Shown here piece after piece: positions 37,990 to 47,095 of a DNA stretch of 64,000 nucleotides. Position numbers and translations under genes: made by a program. Each line of letters starts with the position of its first letter. Position 1 is the first letter of the stretch. The notes below the pieces were generated by a model. That model did not search any database, was not told the origin of the DNA, and was given only the letters and a program-made list of their open reading frames with translations. The stretch is from CAWIHS01 sp963836005 (GTDB taxonomy: Bacteria; Pseudomonadota; Gammaproteobacteria; GRL18): the NCBI GenBank assembly GCA_963836005.1, contig CAWIHS010000003.1:272219-336218 (forward strand), written 5' to 3'.

Positions 37990-39726
37990 TTGTCGGATAG
38001 CATGAGAGCTTATTATCTCTTTCCTCAGAGACCCACATTGTATTTCTATCCTGATGAGCATCAATATGATGGTTGTACCAGTGAATTACTTATTTACAAA
38101 ACGAACCGTAAAACAGTCAGCACGCTTGAAATCGGCGAATTTCAAGCCGTTGAGATCCAGAAAAAATGTACACTTTGCCAAACAATTTTTCATTCTGTGG
38201 AATTACGAGCATTGACACCTCATGGTGGTAAGTTTGGATTTGATGTGATTGAGTTTATCGGCACAGCGTTGTTTATACGTTGCTGTAATGAGTTACAAAT
38301 TCAGTCTGAGTTAGCACTCAGAAATGTCATTATTTCTGAGAATGAAATCAGCTTTTTAGGCAAACGATTTATTGTTTATATGATGCTGGCTCATCAGGCC
38401 TGTCATGAAGAGCTAAAACACCATATGGATTTAAATGGCGGTTATAGCTTACACATGGACGGCACTTGTGAGGGCGATAGCCCTCACCTGTTCAGTTGTA
38501 TCGATGGATTGAGCAATATGGTGTTGGGTAACCGAAAGATGCCAACAGAAGACAGCCAATACATTATTCCTCTGTTACAACAGCTCAAGTCTGATTATGG
38601 CTCACCGATTGCCTGTATTCATGATATGGGCAATGCTATTTTGAAATCAGTTAAACAGGTGTTTCCAGATATTGCTGATTTTATCTGCCATTTCCATTTT
38701 TTACGTGATTTGGGTAAAGACTTATTTGACTTTGAATATCGAACCATTCGTCGCTATACTCGTTCCTACAATGTTCAGGCAAAGCTGAAAAAAAATTCAA
38801 AACAGCTAAAACAGATCATTGATGATGATCAGCAACTTTCCAACAGCCTGGAGTTGTATTTAAGTCATCAGACAATCCAATACACTAAAGAAGATTTTGA
38901 TCCCAGGCTGAGCGCTTATATATTGATCGCCTGGGTTTTAGAATATAACAGTGCCAGCGACGGATTGGGGTTTCCATTTGACCGGCCTCACCTTGAATTT
39001 TATCTGCGTCTGAAAGAAGCTTACCCCACATTAAAACAACTCAAACAAAAAGGGGTTGAAAACATTCCTGTTCACGTGATGAGTCGGACACTAAGGGATC
39101 AATCGCTACAGAAATTAGTAAAAAGAATTCAGGAAAAAATAGTTGTCTTTGATGAGTTGAGAGACGCAATGAGAATTGCTTGTCCGGATAAAACTCAGGG
39201 ACTCAATGACAAGGGTGATGATGATATAAAGACCATCGAAAAACAAGTGAGTCAATTTCGCCATTCATCAAAAATAGTCACACTGGCATCAGGCGATACC
39301 AGTTATTACAAAATGGTTAAACAAATTGACAAGTATTGGGACAAGTTATTTGCTGATCCCATTGAGATTGAAACACCTTCGGGCAAGCTGATGTTCCAGC
39401 CACAACGAACGAATAATCTGATGGAGCAAAACTTTCGCTTTTTGAAGCGTGACCGGCGTAAAAAAAGTGGTCAACATTCATTAACAAAAACATTAAAGGG
39501 AATGTTAGCGGATACACCTCTGGTCAGGAATTTATCCAATTCGGATTATGTCAGGATATTGCTGAAGGGCAAAAAGACGCTTGCAAGTCGATTTGCTGAA
39601 ATTGATATCCTGCAAGTTCGAAAAGAAGAAAAAGAAAATGAGAGACGTTGGCGGAAATATCCAAAAAGAATGTGCAAATTATTTAAAATTCCTCATTTGC
39701 CACAGAAAATGTTGAAAATTGCGTAA
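37990..39726 (+). CDS. Inner IS, downstream transposase frame (DDE catalytic part)
   Basis: A 578-residue frame that begins in practice at the A9 tract (sense codons TDHEIVKLIRSRIDQ precede the nominal TTG at 37990). Candidate catalytic acids are Asp in LHMDGTCEGDSPHLF, Asp in ACIHDMGNAI and Glu in NNLMEQNFRFLKRDRRK. A histidine-rich ICHFHFLRDLGKDLF segment and a zinc-ligand-like CTLCQTIFH pair resemble mutator-type DDE enzymes. It should cut and join the ends of the 37078-39772 element. Since the ends and the 8-bp target duplication are intact, insertion into the IS4 element is probably fairly recent. Confidence 0.72.
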   Translation: MSDSMRAYYLFPQRPTLYFYPDEHQYDGCTSELLIYKTNRKTVSTLEIGEFQAVEIQKKCTLCQTIFHSVELRALTPHGGKFGFDVIEFIGTALFIRCCNELQIQSELALRNVIISENEISFLGKRFIVYMMLAHQACHEELKHHMDLNGGYSLHMDGTCEGDSPHLFSCIDGLSNMVLGNRKMPTEDSQYIIPLLQQLKSDYGSPIACIHDMGNAILKSVKQVFPDIADFICHFHFLRDLGKDLFDFEYRTIRRYTRSYNVQAKLKKNSKQLKQIIDDDQQLSNSLELYLSHQTIQYTKEDFDPRLSAYILIAWVLEYNSASDGLGFPFDRPHLEFYLRLKEAYPTLKQLKQKGVENIPVHVMSRTLRDQSLQKLVKRIQEKIVVFDELRDAMRIACPDKTQGLNDKGDDDIKTIEKQVSQFRHSSKIVTLASGDTSYYKMVKQIDKYWDKLFADPIEIETPSGKLMFQPQRTNNLMEQNFRFLKRDRRKKSGQHSLTKTLKGMLADTPLVRNLSNSDYVRILLKGKKTLASRFAEIDILQVRKEEKENERRWRKYPKRMCKLFKIPHLPQKMLKIA

Positions 39727-39853
39727 AAATGAGACTATTATGGGTAAATCCAACCGTCAATTGTTTTCATAGTTTTTAAGACTTCATTTCCTTTATGTAT
39801 CAAATAGTTAAGCTATTTTTAAGTGGTTTTTTTAACTCCGAAACGTGAGTTAT

Positions 39854-39891
39854 TAACTTATAGATTGAAAAGTGTCATTGAATTTCCTATC
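39854..39891 (-). repeat. 38-bp dispersed motif, copy B
   Basis: Reverse copy of the motif at 34921-34958, immediately outside the right end of the IS4 element and 23 bp before the patatin gene. Confidence 0.7.
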
Positions 39892-39914
39892 CTTACAACT
39901 GAAAATTAGTGACC

Positions 39915-41306
39915 ATGATGCAAGAGAACACCCGAAAGTCATTATTCACTCTCTTATGCGCTTTGACTGTTATTACTGTAAGCAGTTGTACCAGCATGGG
40001 TAAGATTGAGAATCAACCCTTATTACAGGTACCGGAGGATACTCATGGTTATAGTTTGCCTGAGCACAGCAAAACACATCCTGTAGGGGAATCAGTGATA
40101 TTGCTGGCATTTTCCGGTGGAGGCACCCGTGCTGCAGCTTTTTCCTATGGTGTCCTGAAAGCGCTACGAGATACCACCTTCCAGAATAATGGACAGCAAA
40201 TAAGCCTGTTAGATGAGATAGACAGGATCAGTGCTGTATCCGGAGGCAGTTTTACCGCTGCTTACTATGGGTTGTTTGGCGATCAACTATTTGAGGATTA
40301 TAAAGAAATTTTTCTTTATAAGGATGTACAAGGTGACCTAACGGACCGTTTGATTAGCTTTTCCACTGTAACCGATCGTCTGTTTGCCAACCGAAGTTAC
40401 ACAGAGAAAGCCATTGATTATTATGACAAGCATATTTTCAAAGGAAAAACATTTGCTGATCTGGAACAGTCCGATGGCCCCTTTATTTTTATCAATGCAA
40501 CTGATCTGAATACCGAAAGTCAGTTTGTCTTCGATCAATTACAATTCGATTTAATTTGTTCTGATCTTTCATCTTTTAACATTGCCAGGGCGGTGGCCGC
40601 ATCTTCAGCCGTACCAGTTTTGTTTGAACCGATCCTCATCGAGAATTTCTCCAACTGCAATTTCAACCGGCCGGACTGGCTGAGTGAGGCAGAAACAAAA
40701 GCAAGAAAAAAAGAGGATGATCGACTGGCTGACTCTGTGCGTGCCATGAATGCCTATTTAGACAAGGATAATCCACCCTACGTGACTTTGGTCGATGGAG
40801 GTATAGTAGATAATCTCGGGCTGCGAAATTTGTATCGTGAAGTTGAGTTCAGATCAGATCGAAAAGAACTCTTCAACCAGCTGCAAAAACAAAACAGCAT
40901 AAAACGATTGGTGATCATTCTGGTTAATGCAAAAACCACTAAAAAGAATCAAATTGGAATTAGCCGGGAACTGCCATCGATTGCACAAATTGTAAAAGCG
41001 ACGACCAATATCCCGTTACACCTGTACAGTACAGAAACCAGCGCCTTAATTGAGAAGAAACTGGAAGAATGGGCAAAAGAAGCATCAACCAGGGAGAACC
41101 CGGTTACGCCTTATTTCATAGAACTGAATTTTAAAGATCTCGAAGATCCCAGGGAACAGCAATATTTCAACTCCATCCCGACCAGTTTTGTGCTTGAAAA
41201 AGAACAGGTTGATCGACTGATTGATCTGTCAGGTAAATTGCTGCAAAAAAATAAAGATTATCAGCGGTTACTAATGGATTTGAATGTCAATCCAATAGAA
41301 AATTGA
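39915..41306 (+). CDS. Patatin-like phospholipase lipoprotein
   Basis: A protein of about 463 residues. The N-terminus is a lipoprotein signal (LTVITVSSC-TS), so it is membrane anchored outside the cytoplasm. Patatin features are present in order: oxyanion loop SGGGTRAAAFSYGVL, catalytic serine in ISAVSGGSFTAAYYG, and catalytic Asp in VDGGIVDNLGLR. It should hydrolyse acyl esters of lipids. It is a clear paralogue of the gene at 49473-50825, with shared C-terminal PYFIELNFKDLEDP...IPTSF pattern. The start could be 39909 (GTG), 39915 or 39918. The mobile-element complex ends immediately upstream, so the promoter may have been replaced. Confidence 0.85.
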   Translation: MMQENTRKSLFTLLCALTVITVSSCTSMGKIENQPLLQVPEDTHGYSLPEHSKTHPVGESVILLAFSGGGTRAAAFSYGVLKALRDTTFQNNGQQISLLDEIDRISAVSGGSFTAAYYGLFGDQLFEDYKEIFLYKDVQGDLTDRLISFSTVTDRLFANRSYTEKAIDYYDKHIFKGKTFADLEQSDGPFIFINATDLNTESQFVFDQLQFDLICSDLSSFNIARAVAASSAVPVLFEPILIENFSNCNFNRPDWLSEAETKARKKEDDRLADSVRAMNAYLDKDNPPYVTLVDGGIVDNLGLRNLYREVEFRSDRKELFNQLQKQNSIKRLVIILVNAKTTKKNQIGISRELPSIAQIVKATTNIPLHLYSTETSALIEKKLEEWAKEASTRENPVTPYFIELNFKDLEDPREQQYFNSIPTSFVLEKEQVDRLIDLSGKLLQKNKDYQRLLMDLNVNPIEN

Positions 41307-41411
41307 TTCACGCCTATACAACGACGCACTCAGTATCTGATAACCCTTAATAGTCACAGTATTTACATAATGACATGTTGGCAGGCGAACTCGATGACAG
41401 CCTGGTGACTG

Positions 41412-41576
41412 GGTCTTTATTACGGATACAATGTCTTACGGGCGGAAAAGACGACAGTTGATGTTATGGCGGGTCTGAGCTATCTTTACGTGTACGCAGA
41501 AACCAAACTGGACATCAGCGAACCGCTGCCTCCCACGCTACAAGGCAAAAAACTGTCACAATCTTATAGTCTATAG
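41412..41576 (+). pseudogene. Outer-membrane beta-barrel protein remnant
   Basis: A 54-codon open stretch ending in a stop. The translation (GYNVLRAEKTTVDVMAGLSY then LYVYAETKLDI) lines up with GYNFVDNEKVVLDLVGGARY and LWLDTEVKLNL of the barrel protein at 54122-54950. No start, no signal peptide and no C-terminal strand, so it is a relic of a paralogue of that gene. Confidence 0.65.
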
Positions 41577-41625
41577 GACACCAGCGTGGATGTTAAAGGT
41601 CATTAAACTCTTAACAGGAAAAACA

Positions 41626-42426
41626 ATGTTAAATAAAATTTTTGAAACATCGTGCTCAATAAAACACTTGCTCACGGCAGGGGCTTTTATTGGCCTTACA
41701 CTGACCGCTGTTCCGGCGAGTTCTACAGAGCACATGGATCCCGAGGCTGATAAAATCCTCAAATCGATGTCGACCTACCTGGGCAGTCTTTCAGCTTTCA
41801 GTATGGAGGCGGATATTGATATGGAAATCCTCAATTTTGAAGGTCAGAAGTTACAACTGAGTAGTTCTGTGGTATTCAATATAGAACGTCCCGGTAAATT
41901 ACATATTGAACGTCAGGGGGCCATAGCCGATACAGAGTTATTTTTCGATGGTAAAACGCTCAGCATTTATGGAAATAATTATAATGCTTATTATCAAATT
42001 GAACAGAGAGGAACCATCGATGATGCGATAAACGCATTCAATACAGAGATTGGTCTGGATGCTCCGGGAGGCGATCTGCTGCATGCCGATTCCTATTCTG
42101 GTCTTGCTTCAGGAGTAACGAGCAGCGCCTATCATGGTACCGCCTTTGTGGGTGGGGTTGAATGCCATTACCTGACGTTCCGCGAAGATATCGTGGATTG
42201 GCAGTTATGGGTCAAGGTGGGCGATGAACCATTACCGATGAAATATGTCATTACCACAAAATGGATGACAGGAGCCCCACAACATTCGTTGCGCTATCGA
42301 AATTGGAATACCAAAGCAAAAATTAAACCCGATCAGTTTATATTCTCAGCTCCGAAAGGGGCAAAAAAACTCACATCCCTTTCCGTAGATGAAATGGGTG
42401 AGCCTGTCATGGGAGAAATGAAGTAA
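41626..42426 (+). CDS. Exported DUF2092 domain protein
   Basis: A protein of about 266 residues with a signal peptide (SIKHLLTAGAFIGLTLTAVPASS). The ATG at 41626 has AGGAA just upstream. The mature part follows the DUF2092 pattern, related in fold to LolA/LolB-like beta proteins: an N-terminal helix with KILKSMSTYLGSLSAFS, then beta strands including FFDGKTLSIYGNNYNAYYQI and QLWVKVGDEPLPMKYVITTK. Function is not established for the family; lipid or hydrophobic ligand handling is a guess. Its stop overlaps the start of the next gene (TAATG), so the two are coupled. Confidence 0.8.
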   Translation: MLNKIFETSCSIKHLLTAGAFIGLTLTAVPASSTEHMDPEADKILKSMSTYLGSLSAFSMEADIDMEILNFEGQKLQLSSSVVFNIERPGKLHIERQGAIADTELFFDGKTLSIYGNNYNAYYQIEQRGTIDDAINAFNTEIGLDAPGGDLLHADSYSGLASGVTSSAYHGTAFVGGVECHYLTFREDIVDWQLWVKVGDEPLPMKYVITTKWMTGAPQHSLRYRNWNTKAKIKPDQFIFSAPKGAKKLTSLSVDEMGEPVMGEMK

Positions 42427-42749
42427 TGAAAATTATAAACACTATCTGTAAAACATTCTTCTTAAGTCTAAGCCTGCTGGCTGCAGGATTTATCTTCGAC
42501 GGCTGGCAGGGAGCGGGCATGATGATCAGTGAGGTTGAAGCCAGAGTCGGTCGTCCCATGACACCGGTCAGTGTGGCTGGCGTCTCCCGTCGTACTACAC
42601 GGCGAACCATTCGTCGAACCGCTGTTTACACATCTACTTTACCGAGGAACTGCACGACCATTATCATAGAGGGCACCTCTCTGTATCAATGCGGCTCAAC
42701 TTATTATCAGTCGCATAACAATCAGTACGTTGTTGTGAACGTTGATTAA
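42426..42749 (+). CDS. Small exported protein
   Basis: A 107-residue protein with an N-terminal signal (KTFFLSLSLLAAGFIFDGW), then an Arg/Thr-rich linker (RRTTRRTIRRTA) and a C-terminal Tyr-rich part with two cysteines (NCTTIIIEGTSLYQCGSTYY) that may form a disulfide. The stop is followed by non-coding DNA. It is translationally coupled to the DUF2092 gene, with which such small proteins are often paired. No known function. Confidence 0.65.
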   Translation: MKIINTICKTFFLSLSLLAAGFIFDGWQGAGMMISEVEARVGRPMTPVSVAGVSRRTTRRTIRRTAVYTSTLPRNCTTIIIEGTSLYQCGSTYYQSHNNQYVVVNVD

Positions 42750-42863
42750 GGCTGTAGGGGCGATGACAAATGATACGTTTAATACTTACCAGTTTTTATC
42801 GCTCCTTATTTCTCAGTGCAATTTCAACTTTAAAGACATCTAACAGCCTGATTTTCATTCCAT

Positions 42864-43165
42864 TCAGCAGACATCGAGCCCCCGCAGCCAGACTGCGGCT
42901 GGACGAATTTCTACCACAGAAACCCCCCTTGAGTTTACTATTGTTGGAGAGATATGAGCCTGAAGCTTGTGTTTCTCTTCCTCAGATAAAACACCCAGGA
43001 GATCAAGGATTGCCAATAACGCGACTGAGCGGGCGCGGGCATTGCCATCCGCAATTTTTAACGCAATCCCCAGAAAGGTAAGGCCGCGATGAGAATTCCC
43101 TCGGCACCCGTATTGGCCAGCACAGCACCTTTAGTGACTTCATTCAGCTCACTGACCATGGTTCC
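42864..43165 (-). pseudogene. L-asparaginase II (AnsA-type II, PF06089) C-terminal remnant
   Basis: Two frames on the minus strand give KGAVLANTGAEGILIAALP and then GIALKIADGNARARSVALLA, continuing to NSRGVSVVEIRP and a stop. This is the family's C-terminal pattern (TGAEG..., GIALKI-DG-ARA). A frame break lies between the two parts and the N-terminal two thirds are missing. The gene is dead. Confidence 0.68.
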
Positions 43166-43612
43166 ATGCTACTGCATTTAGCCGTCAATTAACACTTTTT
43201 TACAAAATTGACGTGGTCAAGTTACTGCAGAAATTCTAAATTACAGAGTAAACTCAATTAACCAAAACGTCACCAAGCAACTATTTTCCGATTCTTCCCT
43301 GAAGATCATCCATAGCAAAATGCTGCCATTGCAAATTGACAAGACATTCAGTATTCAGAACTCACAATATGCTCGCTATCGGCCAACAGCGGAAGTTTAC
43401 GAGACATAACATCAACGATCGGATAGCGCGTATAGCAGACAAATCTACCTGTGACTGTCGATTAACTAAGTGAATGTCCGCAAAGCATTACCTTAACACC
43501 GGATACCACATCAGAACCCCAGTTTTTACCCGATATGGGGGAATTACTGGATACTTTAGTCATGGGTGATCGCGGTTACGTCAAAAAAGAGTATATCCAT
43601 CAAGTGGTGTAA
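43166..43612. other. Gene-free stretch with a possible transposase relic
   Basis: No intact gene. At 43532-43611 a plus-strand frame reads LLDTLVMGDRGYVKKEYIHQ and ends just at the left end of the next IS3 element. It looks like the end of a DDE transposase cut by that insertion, but it is too short to be sure. Confidence 0.35.
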
Positions 43613-43665
43613 TGTGGCTATACTTAACCGGACACACAACTTAAAATAACCAAAAGAGAAAGAGT

Positions 43666-43977
43666 GTGCCCAAAATGAATGAACAATCAAAAAAACCGAA
43701 TAAAACTTATACATCAGAATTTAAAGAATCGGCAGTTAAATTAGCCATTGAGAGCGATCAACCCATTTCCCAGACAGCCAGGGAATTGGGTGTCAATGTA
43801 AATACTCTGCATACCTGGATCAGCAAATATTCAAAACCGGTGAAGGCAGCAGCCAATAGAAGTGATGAACATATTTATGATGAAGTAAAACGCCTGAAAA
43901 AAGAATTAGCAAAAGTAACTCAGGAGCGTGATCTATTAAAAAAGGCCACAGCGTATTTTGCGAAGGAAACTTTGTGA
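43666..43977 (+). CDS. IS3 family transposase OrfA (element 1)
   Basis: A 103-residue helix-turn-helix protein that binds the IS ends. It has the usual order: YTSEFKESAVKLAIESDQPI, the recognition region ELGVNVNTLHTWISKY, then a leucine-zipper coiled coil (DEVKRLKKELAKVTQERDLL) and the terminal KKATAYFAKE. An A6G slippery heptamer (43938-43944, frame TTA AAA AAG) is where a -1 ribosomal frameshift would create the OrfAB transposase. The stop overlaps the GTG of orfB. Confidence 0.9.
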   Translation: MPKMNEQSKKPNKTYTSEFKESAVKLAIESDQPISQTARELGVNVNTLHTWISKYSKPVKAAANRSDEHIYDEVKRLKKELAKVTQERDLLKKATAYFAKETL

Positions 43978-44837
43978 AGTACGCCTGGATAGCCAAACAT
44001 AGTGAAGATTACTCGATAGCGGCTTTGTGCCGTTTTATGAGCGTTTCTCGCAGTTGCTATTATGATTGGGCCAATTCGCCTAAAACCGATAGAGAGAAAG
44101 AAAATGAGGTACTGACTGAACAGCTAAAAAAACTGTTTGAAGACAGTCGCAAGACCTATGGTACTCGTCGTCTCAAACGGAAAATGGCTGAAAAAGGCAT
44201 CCATATAAGTCGGCGGAGAGTTGGTCGATTAATGAAGAAAGCCGGTTTATTTTGTAAAACAAAGAGGCGCTTCAAAGCGACCACTAACTCCAAACATAAT
44301 AAGCCCATAGCGCCTAATTTACTGAATAGACAATTCTCAGTATCTCATCCTAATCGTTACTATGTGGGTGATATTACATATATTGCCACTCAGGAAGGTT
44401 GGCTATACTTAGCCGTTGTCATTGATTTATTTTCCAGGCAGGTTGTTGGCTGGTCAATGGATGAACGAATGAAGGCTAAGTTAGTTAATGATGCCTTGTT
44501 GATGGCCATCTGGAAGCGCAAACCACAAGACGGATTGGTTTGGCATACTGATAGAGGCAGCCAGTATGCCTCTAATAGTCATAGAAAAATTTTATCGGAT
44601 CACAACATAATTCAATCAATGAGCCGAAAAGGAAATTGTTGGGATAACGCCGTATCAGAGAGCTTCTTTCATAGCCTTAAAACTGAATTGACGCACCATT
44701 GCCAGTTCAAAACCAGAGAAGAAGCAAAGCAGGCAATCTTTGAATATATTGAGGTATTTTATAATCGAGAACGACTTCATTCTGCTAATGATTATTTATC
44801 ACCAGTCGCTTATGAAGTACAGCAGACAACAGCTTAA
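43974..44837 (+). CDS. IS3 family transposase OrfB (element 1)
   Basis: A 287-residue rve-type integrase core. The HTH_21 region has TYGTRRLKRKMAEKGIHISR, and the DDE triad is in YVGDITYIATQ, VWHTDRGSQYAS and DNAVSESFFHSLKTE. The C-terminus keeps IEVFYNRERLHSANDYLSP. It starts with GTG overlapping the orfA stop and is probably translated mostly as a frameshift fusion. It appears complete. Confidence 0.92.
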   Translation: MKYAWIAKHSEDYSIAALCRFMSVSRSCYYDWANSPKTDREKENEVLTEQLKKLFEDSRKTYGTRRLKRKMAEKGIHISRRRVGRLMKKAGLFCKTKRRFKATTNSKHNKPIAPNLLNRQFSVSHPNRYYVGDITYIATQEGWLYLAVVIDLFSRQVVGWSMDERMKAKLVNDALLMAIWKRKPQDGLVWHTDRGSQYASNSHRKILSDHNIIQSMSRKGNCWDNAVSESFFHSLKTELTHHCQFKTREEAKQAIFEYIEVFYNRERLHSANDYLSPVAYEVQQTTA

Positions 44838-45126
44838 ATGAATCCAGTGGAGAATAGTAAAAGGTGACATAAATGCCGCCCATTACCGTTGACAGTCATC
44901 GGCTCCTCAGCCTGTACCGTGGAGATATTATAGCAGGATCATTACCGTTGTAGAAATACCTTGGGTGAATTGAAAGTCGTCTTTTTGACTTTCAAGAGGG
45001 CAAAGCCCTTACTATCAAACTTCGTAAATAAACCAGAGAAACAGAAAGGATAAAAATAAATAAATTCACTTGAAATACCAAAAAACTTTTTAAAAAACTG
45101 TCCGGAAAAGTGTTGACACATCAAAA

Positions 45127-45938
45127 GTTAAATTTGTTCTGGGTCATGCCTTATACATGAAAGCCATCCATGGGGGAAAGGCCAAGAACGATAAAATTGA
45201 TTCATTTAAAATCGCCAAGCTCATTCATAGCGGCATGCTGGCAGAAGCCCTAATTACCCCGAGGGTATGAGAGCAACAAGAGATCTTTTAAGGAGACGTC
45301 TCTTTTTTGTTCGTCAGTGCGCTCAGTTAAAAACCCATACCAAGATTTTAAATTATCAGTACAATTTACCACCCATTGACGGGAACCTGAAGAATCATTC
45401 CACTCGTGAGATTGTTTTATTGCCCTTTGAGGATGCAAGTGCTAAACGTAGTGCTCAGGCTAATATCGATACCATTGCCTTTTATCATCAACAAATCAGC
45501 TCTCTGGAATTCTATATTAAGAAAAATGCTAAGCTGGATGATTACCAGAGTTTTATGTTATTAAAATCCATCAAGGGTGTCGGTGATGTTCTGGCCATGA
45601 CCATACTCTATGAAATTCATACTATCCAGCGTTTTACTAGTGTTCAGAAGTTTGCTTCTTACTGCCGATTAATAAAATGTAAAGCAGAATCTGCTGGAAA
45701 AGTGTACGGTACTACCGGCAATAAAATTGGCAATGCCCATTTACGATGGGCTTTTTCTGAAGCCGCTGCATTGTATTTACGAGGCAATAAAAAAGCCCAG
45801 AACTATCATGCCCGCTTAGTTAAAAAACACGGTAACGGGAAAGCCATGGGTATTCTTTCTCACAAGTTAGGAAGAGCCGTCTATTTCATGCTAAAAAGAA
45901 AAGAGGCCTTTGATGAAAGTGCTTTTCTAAACGGATAG
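45127..45938 (+). pseudogene. IS110 family transposase, 5'-truncated and frameshifted
   Basis: The reading frame enters from the IS3 right end as KFVLGHALYMKAIHGGKAKN, typical of the IS110 N-terminal (DEDD) domain. It shifts by one base near 45258 and continues as YPEGMRATRDLLRRRLFFVR to the end at 45938. The C-terminal transposase_20 domain is intact (LKSIKGVGDVLAMTILYEI, YCRLIKCKAESAGKVYGTTG with a catalytic-serine-region equivalent). The first catalytic residues are lost, so it is inactive. It was probably cut by the neighbouring IS3 element. Confidence 0.85.
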
Positions 45939-45939
45939 T

Positions 45940-46087
45940 GTAATGCAGTGATAGCTCAACGCCTAACTGGTGCTAAAGCCAATAGATTGTTATTAACCGC
46001 TTATTCCATTATGGTACAACCATGACAATGCTGTTAAGAATACAATGGCCGGCAACCATTGCGCCTTGATTAGAATCACTGCATTAC
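45940..46087. repeat. 13-bp inverted repeat pair after the IS110 remnant
   Basis: GTAATGCAGTGAT at 45940-45952 is repeated in inverse at 46075-46087. It lies directly after the IS110 stop and may mark an element end or a structured region. The stretch 45939-46443 has no gene. Confidence 0.5.
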
Positions 46088-46443
46088 CTTTAACATAGTT
46101 AACAGTTTTTATTGAACTTCGCCTAAACTGACTCTGAATATAACTGGCATTTAAAATCAACTAGCATCTTGACTAGGGCAACATTAGGTTGACCAATAAG
46201 TTTCCAGGACGTTTGCTGTAAAACATTCAGGATAAAATATTTTATCCTGAACCAGCAAACCATTAGCACAGCCATGTTAGTGATCCTCTATATGTGTTTG
46301 TTTTAGTTTTTTTACTAAAAACCACAGTGAATAGTAAGATAGATCAATTAAATTGTTAAAGAGCTAAAAGAAAAAGATATTTTTTCTTTACGATATCTTT
46401 TTGCCTGTTGACTTGTTTGAGCTCGTATGTGTTTGGGTTTCTA

Positions 46444-46881
46444 TTACACCGAACTTGACCGTATTGAATTATTTTCTGGATGTTTAAAATGCGAAATATC
46501 CTGAACACTTAATTTATCTTGACCATCCAATAGGTGTTCCCTTACAGATATCAATATTTCTGGAGCAGTTTTTCCGTTTAGTGAACTACTGATCATGGAA
46601 TTTATGTCTCGCACTAGTTCAGAGGGCAAATACAATGAAAGCTCCCATAAAAGTTGATTGAGTCGTTTTGTATCACTTCCCTTTAAATGAGTCCATTCAG
46701 CTAAAAATTCAGCGACAACTGAAGCTTTATCTTTTCGTAACTGATTTACTTTAAATTCCTCAAGCCTTTTATCGTATTTATGCTGTATTGATGCAGTAAG
46801 TTTTGCCTTAATCCACCACGCTGAGAGCACCTGTACCAAAGTAAAACATAAAATGATAATGCCCGCATCATTGACTTCCAA
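46444..46881 (-). CDS. Hypothetical single-pass membrane protein
   Basis: A 145-residue protein. Residues 5-25 (DAGIIILCFTLVQVLSAWWI) form one membrane segment, followed by a charged helical stretch (HKYDKRLEEFKVNQLRKDKA) that may be a coiled coil, and a soluble helical C-terminus (WELSLYLPSELVRDINSMI). I do not recognise the family. Similar layouts occur in small proteins found near mobile or defence genes, but no partner is visible here. A good binding site GGAG lies just upstream of the ATG. Confidence 0.6.
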   Translation of the reverse strand: MEVNDAGIIILCFTLVQVLSAWWIKAKLTASIQHKYDKRLEEFKVNQLRKDKASVVAEFLAEWTHLKGSDTKRLNQLLWELSLYLPSELVRDINSMISSSLNGKTAPEILISVREHLLDGQDKLSVQDISHFKHPENNSIRSSSV

Positions 46882-47095
46882 TTGACTCTCCTTTTATGAA
46901 ATTTAACAGTATAATCGGTTGCTTACAAATTATTATCAATACTGATGTCGCAGCCTATTGTGAGTTGAGGATAATATCATATTTACGGGTAAAAATGACC
47001 GTATGACATTTTCTATCAAAATTTATATCAATTCCGGACAATGTTGATTTTTTACTACTTTGAATAATAATGGTTAAAATGATCCTACCCCAGTT

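Larger units (their letters stand above)
37078..39772 (+). mobile_element. 2.7-kb DDE-type insertion sequence nested in the IS4 element
   Basis: It has 24-bp inverted ends, starting CTATGAAAACAATTG, with one mismatch, and is flanked by TTTTTAAG at 37070-37077 and 39773-39780, a perfect 8-bp target duplication. It carries two overlapping reading frames linked at an A9 tract. I cannot place the family with confidence; ISNCY-type or a relative of ISKra4-like groups are possible. Confidence 0.88.
35206..39850 (-). mobile_element. IS4-family insertion sequence, broken by a MITE and a second IS
   Basis: Perfect 17-bp inverted ends ACTCACGTTTCGGAGTT at 35206-35222 and 39834-39850. Removing the 2695-bp inner element and the 272-bp MITE, each with one target duplication, leaves about 1660 bp, a normal IS4-family length. 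The flanks (TATTG and TATTA) are at best an imperfect duplication. Confidence 0.82.
43613..45120 (+). mobile_element. IS3-family insertion sequence 1
   Basis: Imperfect inverted ends TGTGGCTATACTTAACCGGA and (read inward) TGTGTCAACACTTTTCCGGA enclose orfA and orfB, which look intact. About 280 bp of non-coding DNA lie between orfB and the right end. No clear target duplication. Confidence 0.72.

Noticed and set aside
42770..43081. 103-codon plus-strand frame
   Set aside because: It overlaps, on the other strand, a recognisable asparaginase C-terminal remnant and has no features of its own.
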